A DNA stretch of 64,000 nucleotides from Parapristionchus giblindavisi (Eukaryota; Nematoda; Chromadorea; Rhabditida; Diplogasteridae): contig CALSFV010000210.1 of the NCBI GenBank assembly GCA_943737045.1, forward strand, positions 372,001 to 436,000. Reading direction: 5' to 3'. The position numbers and the translations under genes are program-made. Under the pieces are notes generated by a model. It searched no databases. It was not told the DNA's origin and saw only the letters and a list, made by a program, of their open reading frames with translations. Of the stretch, positions 23,686-33,969 are shown piece by piece (position 1 is the stretch's first letter; each line of letters begins with the position of its first letter).

Positions 23686-26600
23686 GAGACGGTGGCGTAT
23701 GGTCTGCCTACGGGAGGCGGAGACACGGCCGACCTCTATGATGATGATGAGGACGCGGGCGATGATGGCCCAGCCTGTGGCTTTGATGCGGGTACGGTTA
23801 CGGTATTCTGGTTACCGTACTCTTTTCGTTGTGACACTCATTTGATACAGAAGGCGTTGTTTTGCCGCCGGATTACGGTAAGTATCGTTGTAGGATCGGT
23901 GGCAGATTATGGTGAAGTGGCGACGGATACGGTAGCCGATGAGCGGCAAACTTCACGCCAGAAGGGAAAGGCCCCCAGGGATGCGAAGGCGGCTAAGATT
24001 TGTAAGTCTTCCATACGACCACTCTCTTGAATTGTCTCCGCTGCCCATCAATGAGAGAAATGATAATGGTGAAACGTGAATACACTAGGTGCATTTATGT
24101 TAGTAGATCAATCTTGAAGTTTTGAAGTGGTTTATGAACGGGGAAGGGTGGGTTCGTTCCATACATTTTCATATCCTCATATTCCGAGGTTCGACCCTAT
24201 ATAACTTAACATAAACACTTATTGATTGGCACTATGGAGGAAGGATGATACGTTTTTGGTACAGAAACAGATGCACACACACATAGATAAGTATGCACGT
24301 ATATGGTTAGACAAACCTATCACAGACAACTCATCTGCTGTATTCACTGCGTTCGTTTCAGCGACGGCGCCACCGCCCGGATTTCCCAACGGTTCCGGGT
24401 ATAGAGGAGGTTCGAGTGAAGGTGGAGGAGGCGCGCCTGCTGATCCAAGGGTCACCTTCGCTGATGGAAAGTGGCAAGCGAGGTGGGTATTAATAATAAT
24501 AATAATGTTATTATTATTAATAATTGTAATAATAATAGTAATACCAATAATATTCTTTATGCGGTGCAAAAATTAAGTATAATTTCTGACTGTTTATATG
24601 ATAGATAGCTGAGAACGCGTAAATACAGTGCTAGAGCAATGATTATGATAGAAATTTGAAATCGGCATAAAGAGGAGATTAGTACGAAACGTAGCATAGT
24701 AAAATTTTCCCTCGAAGTACTGTACTTATTGATTAGCGTTAATCGATAACTGACTTTATTGCCATGGTACCCTATCTATGTATTACAGTATGCCAGTGTT
24801 ACAGTATTACAGTACCCTATTACAGTATACCAGTGTTACAGTATACAGTACCCTATTACAGTATGCCAGTGTTACAGTATTACAGTACCCTATTACAGTA
24901 TGTCAGTGGCATGCTCCGCTCACGGAGGAATCATCGGCTACCGCTGGTCGAACCACAGACAACTCGAGGAGGCCACGCAGTGCAGGGTGAAGATGCCCGA
25001 GAAGGGCAGCAAGTCCGAGATTATCAGTGCGTTATTGTGGTGTAGTGGTTAGCATAGATCGAAAAGTATGTTACAAAGTACCAAGCCTGACCGGATTTTG
25101 AGCCAAAATTTCACAAAAATCGAAAAACCTGACCGGATTTTGAAAACCGATAACCTAGCTATTCGACCTATGGTGGTTAGGACGCTAGGCTGGACGACGG
25201 ACTTGCGTTGGTTCGAACCCCGATCATAAACTTTCATACCCCCGTAATCTGAGGATCGACCCACTGGATTCTGCTCATTTTTGTTTGCGAAACACTGCAA
25301 TTTAAGCGGAAAATTTCTTTTTTTTCTAAATCGACGCGCTGAATTTCGAAAATGGACCCACTATGTAAAGCAATCCTGTGAGGGCGCCGAAAATGTGTGA
25401 CCCCGATAGTGACATTGTAAGGGATAAGGTATGCGTCTTTCAGAGATCTCGTCGATTGTGGGAGCGGAGAACGTCTCGCGCTGCATCGACCGAATCGAGG
25501 TGTTGATCTTTGATCTTTGACCTTTGATCTTTGATCTTTTGTGACTGATTCCTTAATTATATCTCACTCATCCAAGCATAAGTCATACCCCAATGATGTA
25601 TTGTTGATTCTTTGGACTTTGATCTCTGATCTTTGATCTTTTGCTTTGTCTCAAAAAACGATTTCGTCATAGGCAACTGTGCTGAAGAATCAGAGCAAGG
25701 GCGGCGGTGCTCACAATCTCAGGCCGACCCATTTTGCTGCCATCCCACTGGTGGACGGAACCGCAAGTGAGCACCTAGCACCTTTGATCTTTTATCTTTA
25801 ATCTTTGATCTTTGATCTTTGCCCTGATTTAGGCTCAGTGGCTGCCGGATTCTGCGCCTTCCGTGAGTCGATGCTCGTGGACGACAAAGTGCATGTATGT
25901 CGCTGTTAGTTCAACCACTATTTCGCTGGTATCAGGGTGGACCATACGTGCCAGGGCTGGGACAAAAAATTATTTCGACCAAAAAAATTTTTGTTTGGGT
26001 TCAACAAAAAGAATTTCTCACCGAACAAAAAAAACCAAAAAAATAAAATAATTTATTTTTCCTCTGTTCCGAGAAAATTTTAACATTATCTCGCCTTGCT
26101 CTTCCTTTAAATAGCAACTATTCTTCATTCAGAGTCAAAATTCTTAAAATCAACAACTAAAACAAACATAAAAGAAAAATTCGTTGTCGATTTGTTATCG
26201 GCAGCATTTTATTGATTAGTTAATGTAGGGGAATCAAGAAATTGAGGGAGCGCCATACATTTTCGGCACCCTCACCGTTTTATTTTTATATAGTGGGTCG
26301 ATTTCGTTATTTTTCGGTCGAATTGTAATTTTTAGCTTAAAAAAGGACCCTTTTATAGTGTGTAGATGCTAAAAACGAGACGAGAGTGGGTCGATCCTCA
26401 CCTTGTGGGGGTATGAAAATGTATGGGGTGCGCTACATATTATCATGAAGAACGTGGGACCAATTATGCGGCATTCTGTATCTCTAATAGATTCGAAGGC
26501 CAAAAGCGTTTCTCGTGTAGCAGTGGTTAGTAATCAGCGCTTTCCCGTTTGCGATTTTCTCTATATTCAGCTTTCAAATTCGAAAGGCCGCATTGTCCCT

Positions 26601-29207
26601 GGCATTTCCTTGGCGCAACAACGAACTTTCATGTCGGATTACGGTATATCCATAATTTGAGATAATATTGGTTTTGTATTCAGGTAGATGTCATTTATAG
26701 CCCTGCCTGACAAGTATAGTCACTCAAGAAAAAAATCCCCTTTAACACTATTCCGTAATATTACACTCACCAATGTCTTACGGTGAAAAATGAACAAAAA
26801 AACTGATCATAAACTATCTTTTCAAGCAAATTTGTGTAAATTTTCTTTATCCGATTTTTTTTTGTTATTTTTTTGGTTTTTGCAGAAAAACCAAACAAAA
26901 AAATACCAAACAAAAAATTCTCAAAAACCCAAAAAACCAAAAAAAACAAAAAAAACCAAACAAAAAATCCCAGCCCTGATACGTGCCGATTTTAATAACC
27001 ATCGAGAAGGCTTATTACGTATTACGTGGCCAATCCTTGTCGATGGTAATTAAAATCGGCTGGGTGGGGGGGGGGGCAAAATCGTGGCTAGCGACGGTAC
27101 CGCATACATATATGACGGGGGGGGGGGGGGGGGGGGGCGATAGGTCAATCAGATAATGCTCGATCCTTATCTAATTATCAATACAGAATTATAATACTTG
27201 GTACAAATCAATACAGACAGTGGTATGACAGTCAGGAGTTGAGAGATTTTGTAACTGATTTTTTTGGCGGAAAATATTCGCGCTTACTTGATTCGGTCGT
27301 ACAAATACTGCCTGATGTTTCGCTTTTTCCATAAGGTGGTACACTCTCAACGCCATACTTGGGCGGCCATTGCCGCTTGAAATTTGAATCGGGTGGGTCG
27401 GAGGTAAAAATGGAGCATGTACATATAATAATTTCACTTCGCGGGTCATTTTTGAATGATGTTTGAGAAAATTGGGTGGGTCGGATGCCAAAATTGTATG
27501 GGTTTTGACGCTAGCGGCAATACCGCCCACGCATGCTCAACACTATGATTGCAGCCATCGTGTCGTCACGCTGAGCTCTTCCCGCACGCGGCCAAGCTCC
27601 ACCTCACCATCTGCATGCTGAACGCGTCCACCGCAGCCGACACCGAGAAGCTGCTCACGACGCTGCAGCAGGTCGAGGAGGACGAGCGCAAGAGGTATAC
27701 GGTAGATCAAGTGACTACGGTAGATCGAGTGACTACGGTAGTTATGTTGGGTACGGTAGATCGAGTGACTACGGTAGTTATGTTGGGTACGGTAGATCGA
27801 GTGACTACGGTAGTTATGTTGGGTACGGTAGATCGAGTGACTACGGTAGTTATGTTGGGTACGGTAGATCGAGTGACTACGGTAGTTATGTTGGGTACGG
27901 TATTAGCCTGAGTACTGATTGCAATGTAGCCTGGAAATATCCAGGTACGGTAGTGTTGAGCGGAGTTAAAGGGAGCGTGACCTCTCTCAACGGCCTCTTC
28001 ATTGCGTACACTATTTCTCTGTTCTCTAAGAACGAGATAACATTGCGCGTCGAAGAGACCATTGAGTGAGGTTATGCTCCCTTTAATGTAGCAAAGAACA
28101 TTCTTCGTTGCAGGAATCCGCGTCCGTTTCAGCTCCGTATCCGCGGATTGGACATCATGAACGACGATCCCGCCAATGTGCACGTGCTCTTTGCAAAAGT
28201 GCAGGGAGATGGGTCGGTTGTCTTTTTAACGGTCACAGTATTTTACGGTCACGGTAGCTTATTTTGGTATAATAAGGGTGCTGTAGCTTTTGGCTATCTG
28301 AGCAGCTTACAAGCCTGCCAATCTTTTAAGAGAGACTGCGAAATAAAATCCTTTTTGTTTTTTCCCCGTGTGCATATTTCTTAATTTTAACTTTACTTGT
28401 TGAAATATCTTTATGATGTATGATAAATAAATAAATAAAATAAATAAATGCACTTTACTTTACAGTGTGCAGCAGATGGTGAACCGCGTGCGCGACGCGT
28501 TCGTTGCGAGCGGTTGTGTGGTGAAAGCCGACCGGAATGACGTCAAACTCCACATGACCGTGCTCAACTCGCGCTATATGGCCGATGTAAGTTTGATGAC
28601 ACTACTTCCGAATAGGGTACCAGAACACCGGGCAAGTCCAAAATAATATGAAAAATGAAATAGACAGCAATGAAAGGACGTTTAAATTAGGCATTTATAC
28701 TATTATTTTGGACTGGTACCCTATTCTGAAGTAGTGCCCGTTTGATTCATTGTGAGCGGAGTCTTGACCCGAAAGCTACAGTATACCGTAGCTACTCACT
28801 GAAAAAAATCACTCATTTATTCATATTTTTGATTGAATTAGTTAGTTTTAAGGGGAACTTGATCTTCTTCGCAGTTACGATTATGAAAATGGTCAAAGTA
28901 TTTTTTAAATAAAATTAATTTTGCTGCTTTGTGGAGTTTCAGTCACTACGTAATTTACAGTAATTTTTGCAGTCCTTTGAAATGAGAGATCGGGCTGCGT
29001 TCGATGCTACGGCGCTCATGCGCGAGTATGCGGACTACGACTTTGGCACCTTAACGCTCGATCGGGTAGGCTAGATTACTGTAGCTACGATGATGATTAC
29101 GGTAGCCACTAAATATCGATTGATTGCAGATTACAATTTGTTGTCTCTCAACAGAGGACAAGGCGACCGGTTATTACGAGATCATGGCCGAAGCCCGATT
29201 TGATTGA
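23686..29207 (+). CDS. ASCC1: ASCC1-like protein: KH domain plus 2H phosphoesterase (AKAP7-like) domain
   Basis: Exons: 23686-23791, 24362-24482, 24899-25026, 25444-25499, 25673-25766, 25833-25894, 27555-27694, 28114-28216, 28473-28586, 28973-29065, 29130-29207. They give 364 codons plus stop in phase; the initiator is probably in an unassigned upstream exon (see 22466). An acidic start (ADLYDDDEDAGDD) and a Gly/Pro-rich stretch precede a KH-like segment (IIGYRWSNHRQLEEAT ... VPEK-type MPEKGSKSEIIS) whose GXXG loop reads GYRW. The C-terminal half has both 2H motifs, KLHLTICML and KLHMTVLN, and the ASCC1 hallmark GLDIMNDDPANVHVLFAKV. In other animals ASCC1 is a subunit of the ASCC complex (alkylation-damage repair and stalled-ribosome rescue). 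Introns hold several transposons and a minisatellite; alternative donors (28212/28216) and acceptors (28466/28473) exist around one intron. Confidence 0.9.
24776..24898 (+). repeat. tandem copies of a 3' splice acceptor
   Basis: Units such as ccctattacagtatgccagtg repeat upstream of the ASCC1 exon, whose own acceptor reads ccctattacag then TATGTCAGTGG. Several intact tattacag sites therefore precede the one that keeps frame. Confidence 0.85.
25053..25172. mobile_element. hAT-like MITE, 120 bp, CATAGGTCGAA family
   Basis: Ends CATAGATCGAAAAG and CTATTCGACCTATG, exact 8-bp duplication GTGGTTAG (25045-25052 and 25173-25180). It sits within the D-loop region of the tRNA-like relic. Confidence 0.92.
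25225..25399. mobile_element. MITE, CATACATTTTC family, with 8-bp duplication
   Basis: An inverted copy of the family at 4721 and 26253, flanked by exact ACCCCGAT (25217-25224, 25400-25407). It splits the T arm of the same tRNA-like relic. Confidence 0.87.
25952..26978. mobile_element. ~1-kb hAT non-autonomous element
   Basis: Ends CAGGGCTGGGACAAAAAAT and TTTTTTGTcccagccctg-type complement, with exact 8-bp duplication ATACGTGC (25944-25951 and 26979-26986). CAGGG termini and 8-bp duplications are classic hAT features. The interior is A/C-rich (ccaaacaaaaaa) near both ends and has no transposase. A second MITE (26253-26425) is nested inside. Confidence 0.88.
26253..26425. mobile_element. MITE, CATACATTTTC family, nested in the hAT element
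   Basis: Ends CATACATTTTCGGCACCCTC and GGGGGTATGAAAATGTATG; flanks GGGAGCGC and GGGTGCGC match at 7 of 8 bases. Confidence 0.85.
27064..27137 (+). repeat. two long G tracts
   Basis: Runs of about 12 and more than 20 G residues flank caaaatcgtggctagcgacggtaccg, in the long ASCC1 intron. They could form G-quadruplexes and are prone to length error. Confidence 0.8.
27353..27535. mobile_element. hAT-like MITE just upstream of an ASCC1 exon
   Basis: Related to 10491-10651: ends CATACTTGGGCGG and CCGCCCACGCATG, duplication CTCAACGC/CTCAACAC (7 of 8). It ends 19 bp before the exon at 27555. Confidence 0.82.
27700..27903 (+). repeat. 36-bp minisatellite starting at a splice donor
   Basis: About five copies of a 36-bp unit (ggtacggtagatcgagtgac, then tacggtagttatgttg) start at the donor of the ASCC1 exon ending 27694 (gtatacggtagatc). 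As 36 is divisible by three, the array is open in a frame on each strand; the encoded repeats are not a gene. Confidence 0.92.
27966..28086. mobile_element. TTAA-flanked MITE (TTAAAGGGAGCG family)
   Basis: Starts TTAAAGGGAGCGTGACCTC and ends GAGGTTATGCTCCCTTTAA, with inner inverted arms ctctcaacggcctcttcatt and cgaagagaccattgag. Relatives: 36810-37167 (interrupted), 37248-37367, 50136-50241 and 55694-55795. Confidence 0.85.
28605..28733. mobile_element. MITE, ACTACTTC...GAAGTAGTG family
   Basis: Inverted ends cactacttccgaatagggta and taccctattctgaagtagtg, then inverted gtccaaaataata arms; gtttgat occurs on both flanks. Copies: 31487-31623, 43553-43673 and a shortened one at 37540-37592. Confidence 0.78.
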
Positions 29208-29603
29208 TTATCGATTTCTCGATCATTTTCTCGATTTTATCTTGTCTGGGTGAGATTCATGTATTTCAGAGTACTGTAACTGTATTGTTTTGCTTGTCTT
29301 TGTGTTGATAAATGTTCGGTTTTGATCCCTTCTACTCCTGTCATTTCTATGTTTCACAGAGGTCATATAGGTAGCCTTTGTGGATTTACCCCAGTTTGTT
29401 TATGGTGCAGTGATAACCCCCAGGACTTCGTGTGCCTTGAATAACGGGTTGTACCTTTACCTTTACCTTTTGTTTATGGTGCTATTAGACTGACTACGAT
29501 TGCAAGCTCAGGCTCAAGCCTTTATACACACACGGAGGGGAGGGAATGAAAATGGGCCGAGCCTATGAAAACGGCTGCCCTATCCTCCCAATATCTTCTA
29601 TTC
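29208..29603. other. intergenic region, convergent 3' ends
   Basis: Lies between the ASCC1 stop and the stop of the minus-strand DPxYQ gene. It contains a truncated SINE 3' end (29415-29470, ending in repeated tacctt) and a ccttcttctc-rich stretch merging into the next gene's last exon. Confidence 0.5.
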
Positions 29604-32600
29604 CTATTCCTTCTTCTCTTCCTCGCCCTCCTAAATTATCAATAAAATTATCGATTAGTCAATTATCGATTGCTTGACTACCTTCTCGCCCTCCTTGGGG
29701 GCCTCCTCCATCTTGCTGCCCTCCTTCTTCTCGTCGCCATCTTTCACCTCCTTCTTGCTACCTTCCTCCTTATCGTCCTAAATGATTTTTGATTGGTATA
29801 TCGATTAACCAGTTATCGACTTCCTAGTGGCACAAGCGTTTCGAGGACGGTTAGAGTGAAAAAAGTGGCACTACGCAAAAGCGAGCGAGCACAAGTACCC
29901 CAGTATTTTGGGATTTTTTGGCATGCCCATGCGTTGGAAAAACTTTGTGCGATCGATTACCTTCTTTTCCTCGTCCTTCTTTCCTTCCTTTTCGGACTTC
30001 TTTTCATCCTCTTTCTTTTCTTCCTAAATGTGCAAGTGTCAATTATCGATTGGTTGGCCACAATAACGGACGTCATTTCAAAATAGAGGTGAAAAAAATC
30101 ATTTAAAAATAGATATGATTGCCGCGAGGTTTGAAACCCTTCAAAGATTTTTCAAGTTTTTTACGAAGTGTCCGCCCCCAAATGCTGGTTCTAGCGACTC
30201 CGATTACTTTTTTGTCCTCATCCTTCTTGTCCTTCTCCGACTTCTTCTCGTCCTCTTTCTTATCCTCTTTGTCGGACTTTCCCTTCTTTTCATCCTTGTC
30301 CTCCTTCTTTTCTTCCTAAATATCAAAATCAATAATGTCTGGCAATTATCGATTGGTTACCTTCTTTTCGTCCTTCTTCTCATCCTTTTCTGACTTTTTC
30401 TTGTCGTCCTTCTTTTCTTCCTAAATGATCCACTGTCAATTGCATGCGAACCGCCCAGTTAGAGCAAGCAAACGAGAAATGACGATAGTGCGTGCAAAAT
30501 CAGTCAGAAGAGTCGTTCTCTTTGTTTGTGCAGTATCTTATATCTTACCTTCTCCTTCTTTTCTTCCTTCTTAGACTTCTTAGACTTCTGAAATTATAGC
30601 AGTAACGACAAAGCAAAGTGTTTCATGGGCAACAGTATACACACTGGCTACAGTTACCAAAGGCCACAGTACCCGGCTACATTAGCTACAGTAGCCATAC
30701 ACCCTGTTCCATGGAATACAGTAACCAGAGGCCACAGTACCCAGCTACAGTAACCATAGGCTACAGTATACCTCGTTGCCAGACTTCTTGGAATTCTCTG
30801 GTTTCTTGTCATCCTTCTTGCCGTCCTTCTTGCTTCCATCCTTCTTAGCGTCGTCCTTGAAGAGTTCGTTGTCGATGCCGGCTAGGGTCTGAAAATGATC
30901 TGCCGTTACTAAACCGCAGGTTACGGTACCATAACCCGACAGTTACGGTATGATATAGAGTACCGTAACCCGACTGTTACGATGCCGCATAGAGTACTGT
31001 AACCCGACTGTTACAGTACCATATAGAGTACCGTATCCCGACTGTAACGGTACCATATAGAGTACCGTAACCCGACTGTTTCGGTACCATATAGAATACC
31101 GTAACCAGACTGTTACGGTACCATAGAGTACCGTAACCCGATGTTACGGTACCATATATGTAACCGACTGTTACGGTACCATACAGAGTACCGTATCCTG
31201 TCTCGTACCTGGTACTGTGGATCAGCTGCAGCGGCCTTCTTGACCTGCGTGGGCGCCTTGAAGCCCTTCTTCTCGCCAGCCTTCTCGCCGTCCTTCTCAG
31301 CGCCCTTCTCTCCGGCCTTCTCACCGCCCGGTCCAAACGTCTCTCCGTTGTCGATGTTGGCCAGGGTCTCAAAACGACATATCATGGTTACGGTAGATAA
31401 ATCATGGTTACGGTAGATAAATCATGGTTATGGTCATGGTTACGGTATCATGGTTGCATTACTGAAAGGTACTGTAGCCCCGACTGTGCATTCAGAATAG
31501 GGTACCAGTCCAAAATAATAGTATAAGTGTCTGCTATAAACGTCCTTTCCTTTGTGTTTATCCCATTTTTCATATCCTTTTGGATTTGCCCGGTGTTCTG
31601 GCCCCTTGTTCTGAAGTAGTGCATACGTACCTGATACTGTGGATCGGCTGCGTCGGCTTTCTTGACCGCGGTGGGCGCCTTGAATACGGGTTTGGCGGCG
31701 GGTCCGAAGGCATCAGCATTGTCCAGATTGGCGAGTGTCTAAACGATAATGTAGATTTAAGGTGCTAAGGTCGTGATTTAAGGTACTAAGGTCGTGATTT
31801 AAGGTGCTAAGGTCGTGATTTAAGGTACTAAGGTCGTGATTTAAGGTACTAAGGTCGTGATTTAAGGTACTAAGGTCGTGATTTAAGGTGCTAAGGTCGT
31901 GATTTAAGGTACTAAGGTCGTGATTTAAGGTGCTAAGGTCGTGATTTAAGGTGCTAAGGTCGTGATTTAAGGTACTAAGGTCGTGATTTAAGGTGCTAAG
32001 GTCGTGATTTAAGGTGCTAAGGTCGTGATTTAAGGTACTAAGGTCGTGATTTAAGGTGTTAAGGTCGTGATTTAAGGTACTAAGGTCGTGATTTAAGGTA
32101 CTAAGGTCGTGATTTAAGGTGCTAAGGTCGTGATTTAAGGTGCTAAGGTCGTGATTTAAGGTACTAAGGTCGTGATTTAAGGTACTAAGGTCGTGATTTA
32201 AGGTACTAAGGTCGTGATTTAAGGTGCTAAGGTTGCTTAAGGCTTCAGGTAGAATGCATTATGATTGATCATTGCATAATGCATTTGTGCTGAACAAAAT
32301 AACTCAATTAAGAAAGTACAAGTTCTTGTCTCGCTCAAAATCATTCTCATTCACAAACTGCTTTGAGCGGTTGTTATTTAATGACTTCTTTGCATTGACC
32401 CCGAAAAGAACAACCAAAATCAAATAAAAAATGAAAATAATCATAGAACAGCCAAGTACACATGAATTATCTTCATTTTATTCGTTTGCAGCGCACGTGC
32501 ACCAATGCAAATCCCTATCACCTACGGTAACTACGGTAACGGTCTCACGGTGCTTGTGGTTAAGGCGGTTTCGATGTTGTGGTTGCGGTGCGGTTACGGT

Positions 32601-33640
32601 TACGGTGTCTACGGTACCTGATAGGCGGGATCGGATCCTTGTGCGGCCTTCTTAGCATCGGGTGCAGCGAACTTTCTCTTCTTCGAAGTTTCCTTCTCAT
32701 CCTTCTTGTCCTCCTTCTTTTCGTCCTTCTTATCGTCCTTCTTATCGTCTTTCTTGTCATCATCTTTCTTGTCGTCATCCTGCAAAATCGTCACAATCGA
32801 TTACCGTATCCTACTCAGTTCACCATCAACTACCGTATCCTAGTCAGGTCACAATCGATTACCGTATCCTACTCAGTTCACCATCAACTACCGTATCCTA
32901 GTCAGTTCACCATCAAATACCGTATCCTAGCGAGTTCACGATTAACTACCGTATCCTAGTCAGTTCACGATAAACTACCGTATTCCACATTATACCTTCT
33001 TATCGTCGTCCTTTTCCTCCTCTTTCTCGTCCTTCTTTTCCTCCTTTTCAGACTTCTTTTCATCATCCTTCTTGTCCTTCTCAGATTTGGATTTCTCCTT
33101 CTTCTCTTCCTTGTCCGACTTTTTCTTCTCTTCTTTCTCGGACTTCTTCTTGTCCTCCTTCTTCTCTTCAGGCTGAAAAATCATTTTTATTATTCGACAA
33201 TGTCCTATCAATTTGGTATGTTCTCAGAAGATCGATCGGTAGGTTTATCCTTCTTTATGGATCATGGAAAGCTTCTACAGTGCTACAGTGATCTACAGTG
33301 CTCAAATCTACCGTACCTTAGGTTCTTCCTTCTTGGGCTCCTCGACCTTCTTCTCCTCCTCCTTCTTGGGTGGAGGTGGCGCGGCTGCCGGGGCAGGAGC
33401 GGGGGCAGGGGCCGCTGCTGGAGCTGGAGCTTTAGCCACCGACATCATGCTCTGGCCCGGTTTTGGCGGGGCAGCAGGCGGCTTGGCGGGCGCCTTCTTC
33501 CCGGCTGGCGTTGCTGAAATGGATTACGCTTGTAGGATAAAGTGAAACCTTAAGTGATACCGATAATACCGTAAAACCGATACCGATAATGATACCGTGA
33601 TAAGTGATACGGTCGTACCTCTCTTCTTTCCGAAACACAT
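29604..33640 (-). CDS. lysine/glutamate-rich modular protein with TLxxL...DPxYQ repeats (paralogue A)
   Basis: Thirteen exons: 33640-33619, 33513-33317, 33172-32996, 32779-32618, 31738-31631, 31367-31209, 30888-30772, 30587-30549, 30420-30361, 30315-30208, 30023-29961, 29777-29682, 29630-29604. They give 444 residues. After MCFGKKR comes an Ala/Pro stretch ([14 protein letters not shown]), then long KKEEKK and KKDDKK runs ending SDPAYQ. Two exons each encode one module: TLANLDNADAFG ... KAPTAVKKA ... DPQYQ (36 aa) and TLANIDNGETFG ... KAPTQVKKA ... DPQYQ (53 aa). A half module (TLAGIDNELFKDD) and a KEKE tail follow, ending EGEEEKKE. Every exon from 3 on starts and ends in phase 0. No signal peptide or membrane segment is seen. 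It is mirror-related to the gene at 33970-39234. I recognise no family and infer a disordered, highly charged protein of unknown role. Confidence 0.85.
30900..31200 (-). repeat. ~34-bp palindromic minisatellite
   Basis: About eight copies of a unit such as taccgtaacccgactgttac plus ggtaccatatagag fill the intron between exons 31367-31209 and 30888-30772. Each unit can fold (gtaac...gttac, ggtacc). Confidence 0.85.
31487..31623. mobile_element. MITE, GAAGTAGTG family
   Basis: ttcagaatagggtaccagtc at the left and gttctgaagtagtgc at the right, with the shared interior aataatagtata and cgtcctttc. It lies 7 bp beyond the donor end of exon 31738-31631. Confidence 0.7.
31752..32238. repeat. 21-bp minisatellite, about 23 copies
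   Basis: Unit gatttaaggtRctaaggtcgt. The only common variation is one base (gtgct versus gtact), in an irregular order along the array. It fills most of the intron between exons 32779-32618 and 31738-31631. There are no unique spacers. Confidence 0.97.
32806..32990. repeat. ~29-bp tandem repeat
   Basis: About six copies of taccgtatcctagtcagttc plus accatcaac in the intron between exons 33172-32996 and 32779-32618 of the DPxYQ gene A. Confidence 0.88.
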
Positions 33641-33969
33641 GATTCTCGGTTGGGAGTGTGTCGTAGAGGTTGTAGTAGAACTTGGGGTCCGTCCTCAACC
33701 GTCTGATGCTTGGCCTCGTGTGAAATCGGTGAGCCACCGAATGAGACGACTACTCAGCAGACGAGAAAAACGATAAATGAAATGGCCACTCGCTTGGCCT
33801 CTCTCGTCGATCGAGAACAATGAGGACGAGAGAGTGCACGAAATGGAGAGACACCAGAGTAGGCAGATTTGATCAGCTGATTAATTGCAAAATTCATCTT
33901 ATGAATGTATGATAGGCTGTAATTATATTCGAGATCTAATTATGATTGATAGTCGCTCATTTCTATGGT
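33641..33969. promoter_or_regulatory. head-to-head promoter region of the DPxYQ gene pair
   Basis: Only 329 bp separate the two start codons, so promoters are likely shared. The region is rich in gagagagtg, cgaatgag and ctctcgtcgatcgagaac type motifs. I see no certain TATA box or spliced-leader acceptor. Confidence 0.5.

Larger units (their letters stand above)
25031..25413 (+). pseudogene. tRNA-like relic split by two MITEs
   Basis: Removing the two MITEs and one copy of each duplication leaves about 72 nt: GTTATTG at 25031, a TGTAGTGGTTAGGACGC A-box, a GGTTCGAACCC B-box, and TAGTGAC at 25407-25413, which can pair with the first seven bases. The T stem and anticodon stem pair poorly, so it is a relic or SINE head rather than a working tRNA. 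Confidence 0.5.

Noticed and set aside
24759..25052. Three overlapping frames with YYS/LQY repeats
   Set aside because: Translations of the repeated tattacag acceptor array; only the last part (from 24899) is an ASCC1 exon.
26767..27053. Lys/Pro-rich frames around 26.8-27.0 kb
   Set aside because: Simple ccaaacaaaaa sequence at the end of the hAT element; no codon constraint or splice structure.
31752..32238. Regular short repeats resembling a CRISPR array
   Set aside because: Units abut with no unique spacers, the locus is an intron of a nematode gene, and variation is a single base; it is a minisatellite.
32579..32959. Plus-strand frames with runs of Leu/Val/Ile or Ser/Pro opposite the KKDD and KKEE exons
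   Set aside because: They are antisense shadows of the lysine/aspartate repeats of the DPxYQ gene A; the minus-strand exons have matching splice sites and phases.
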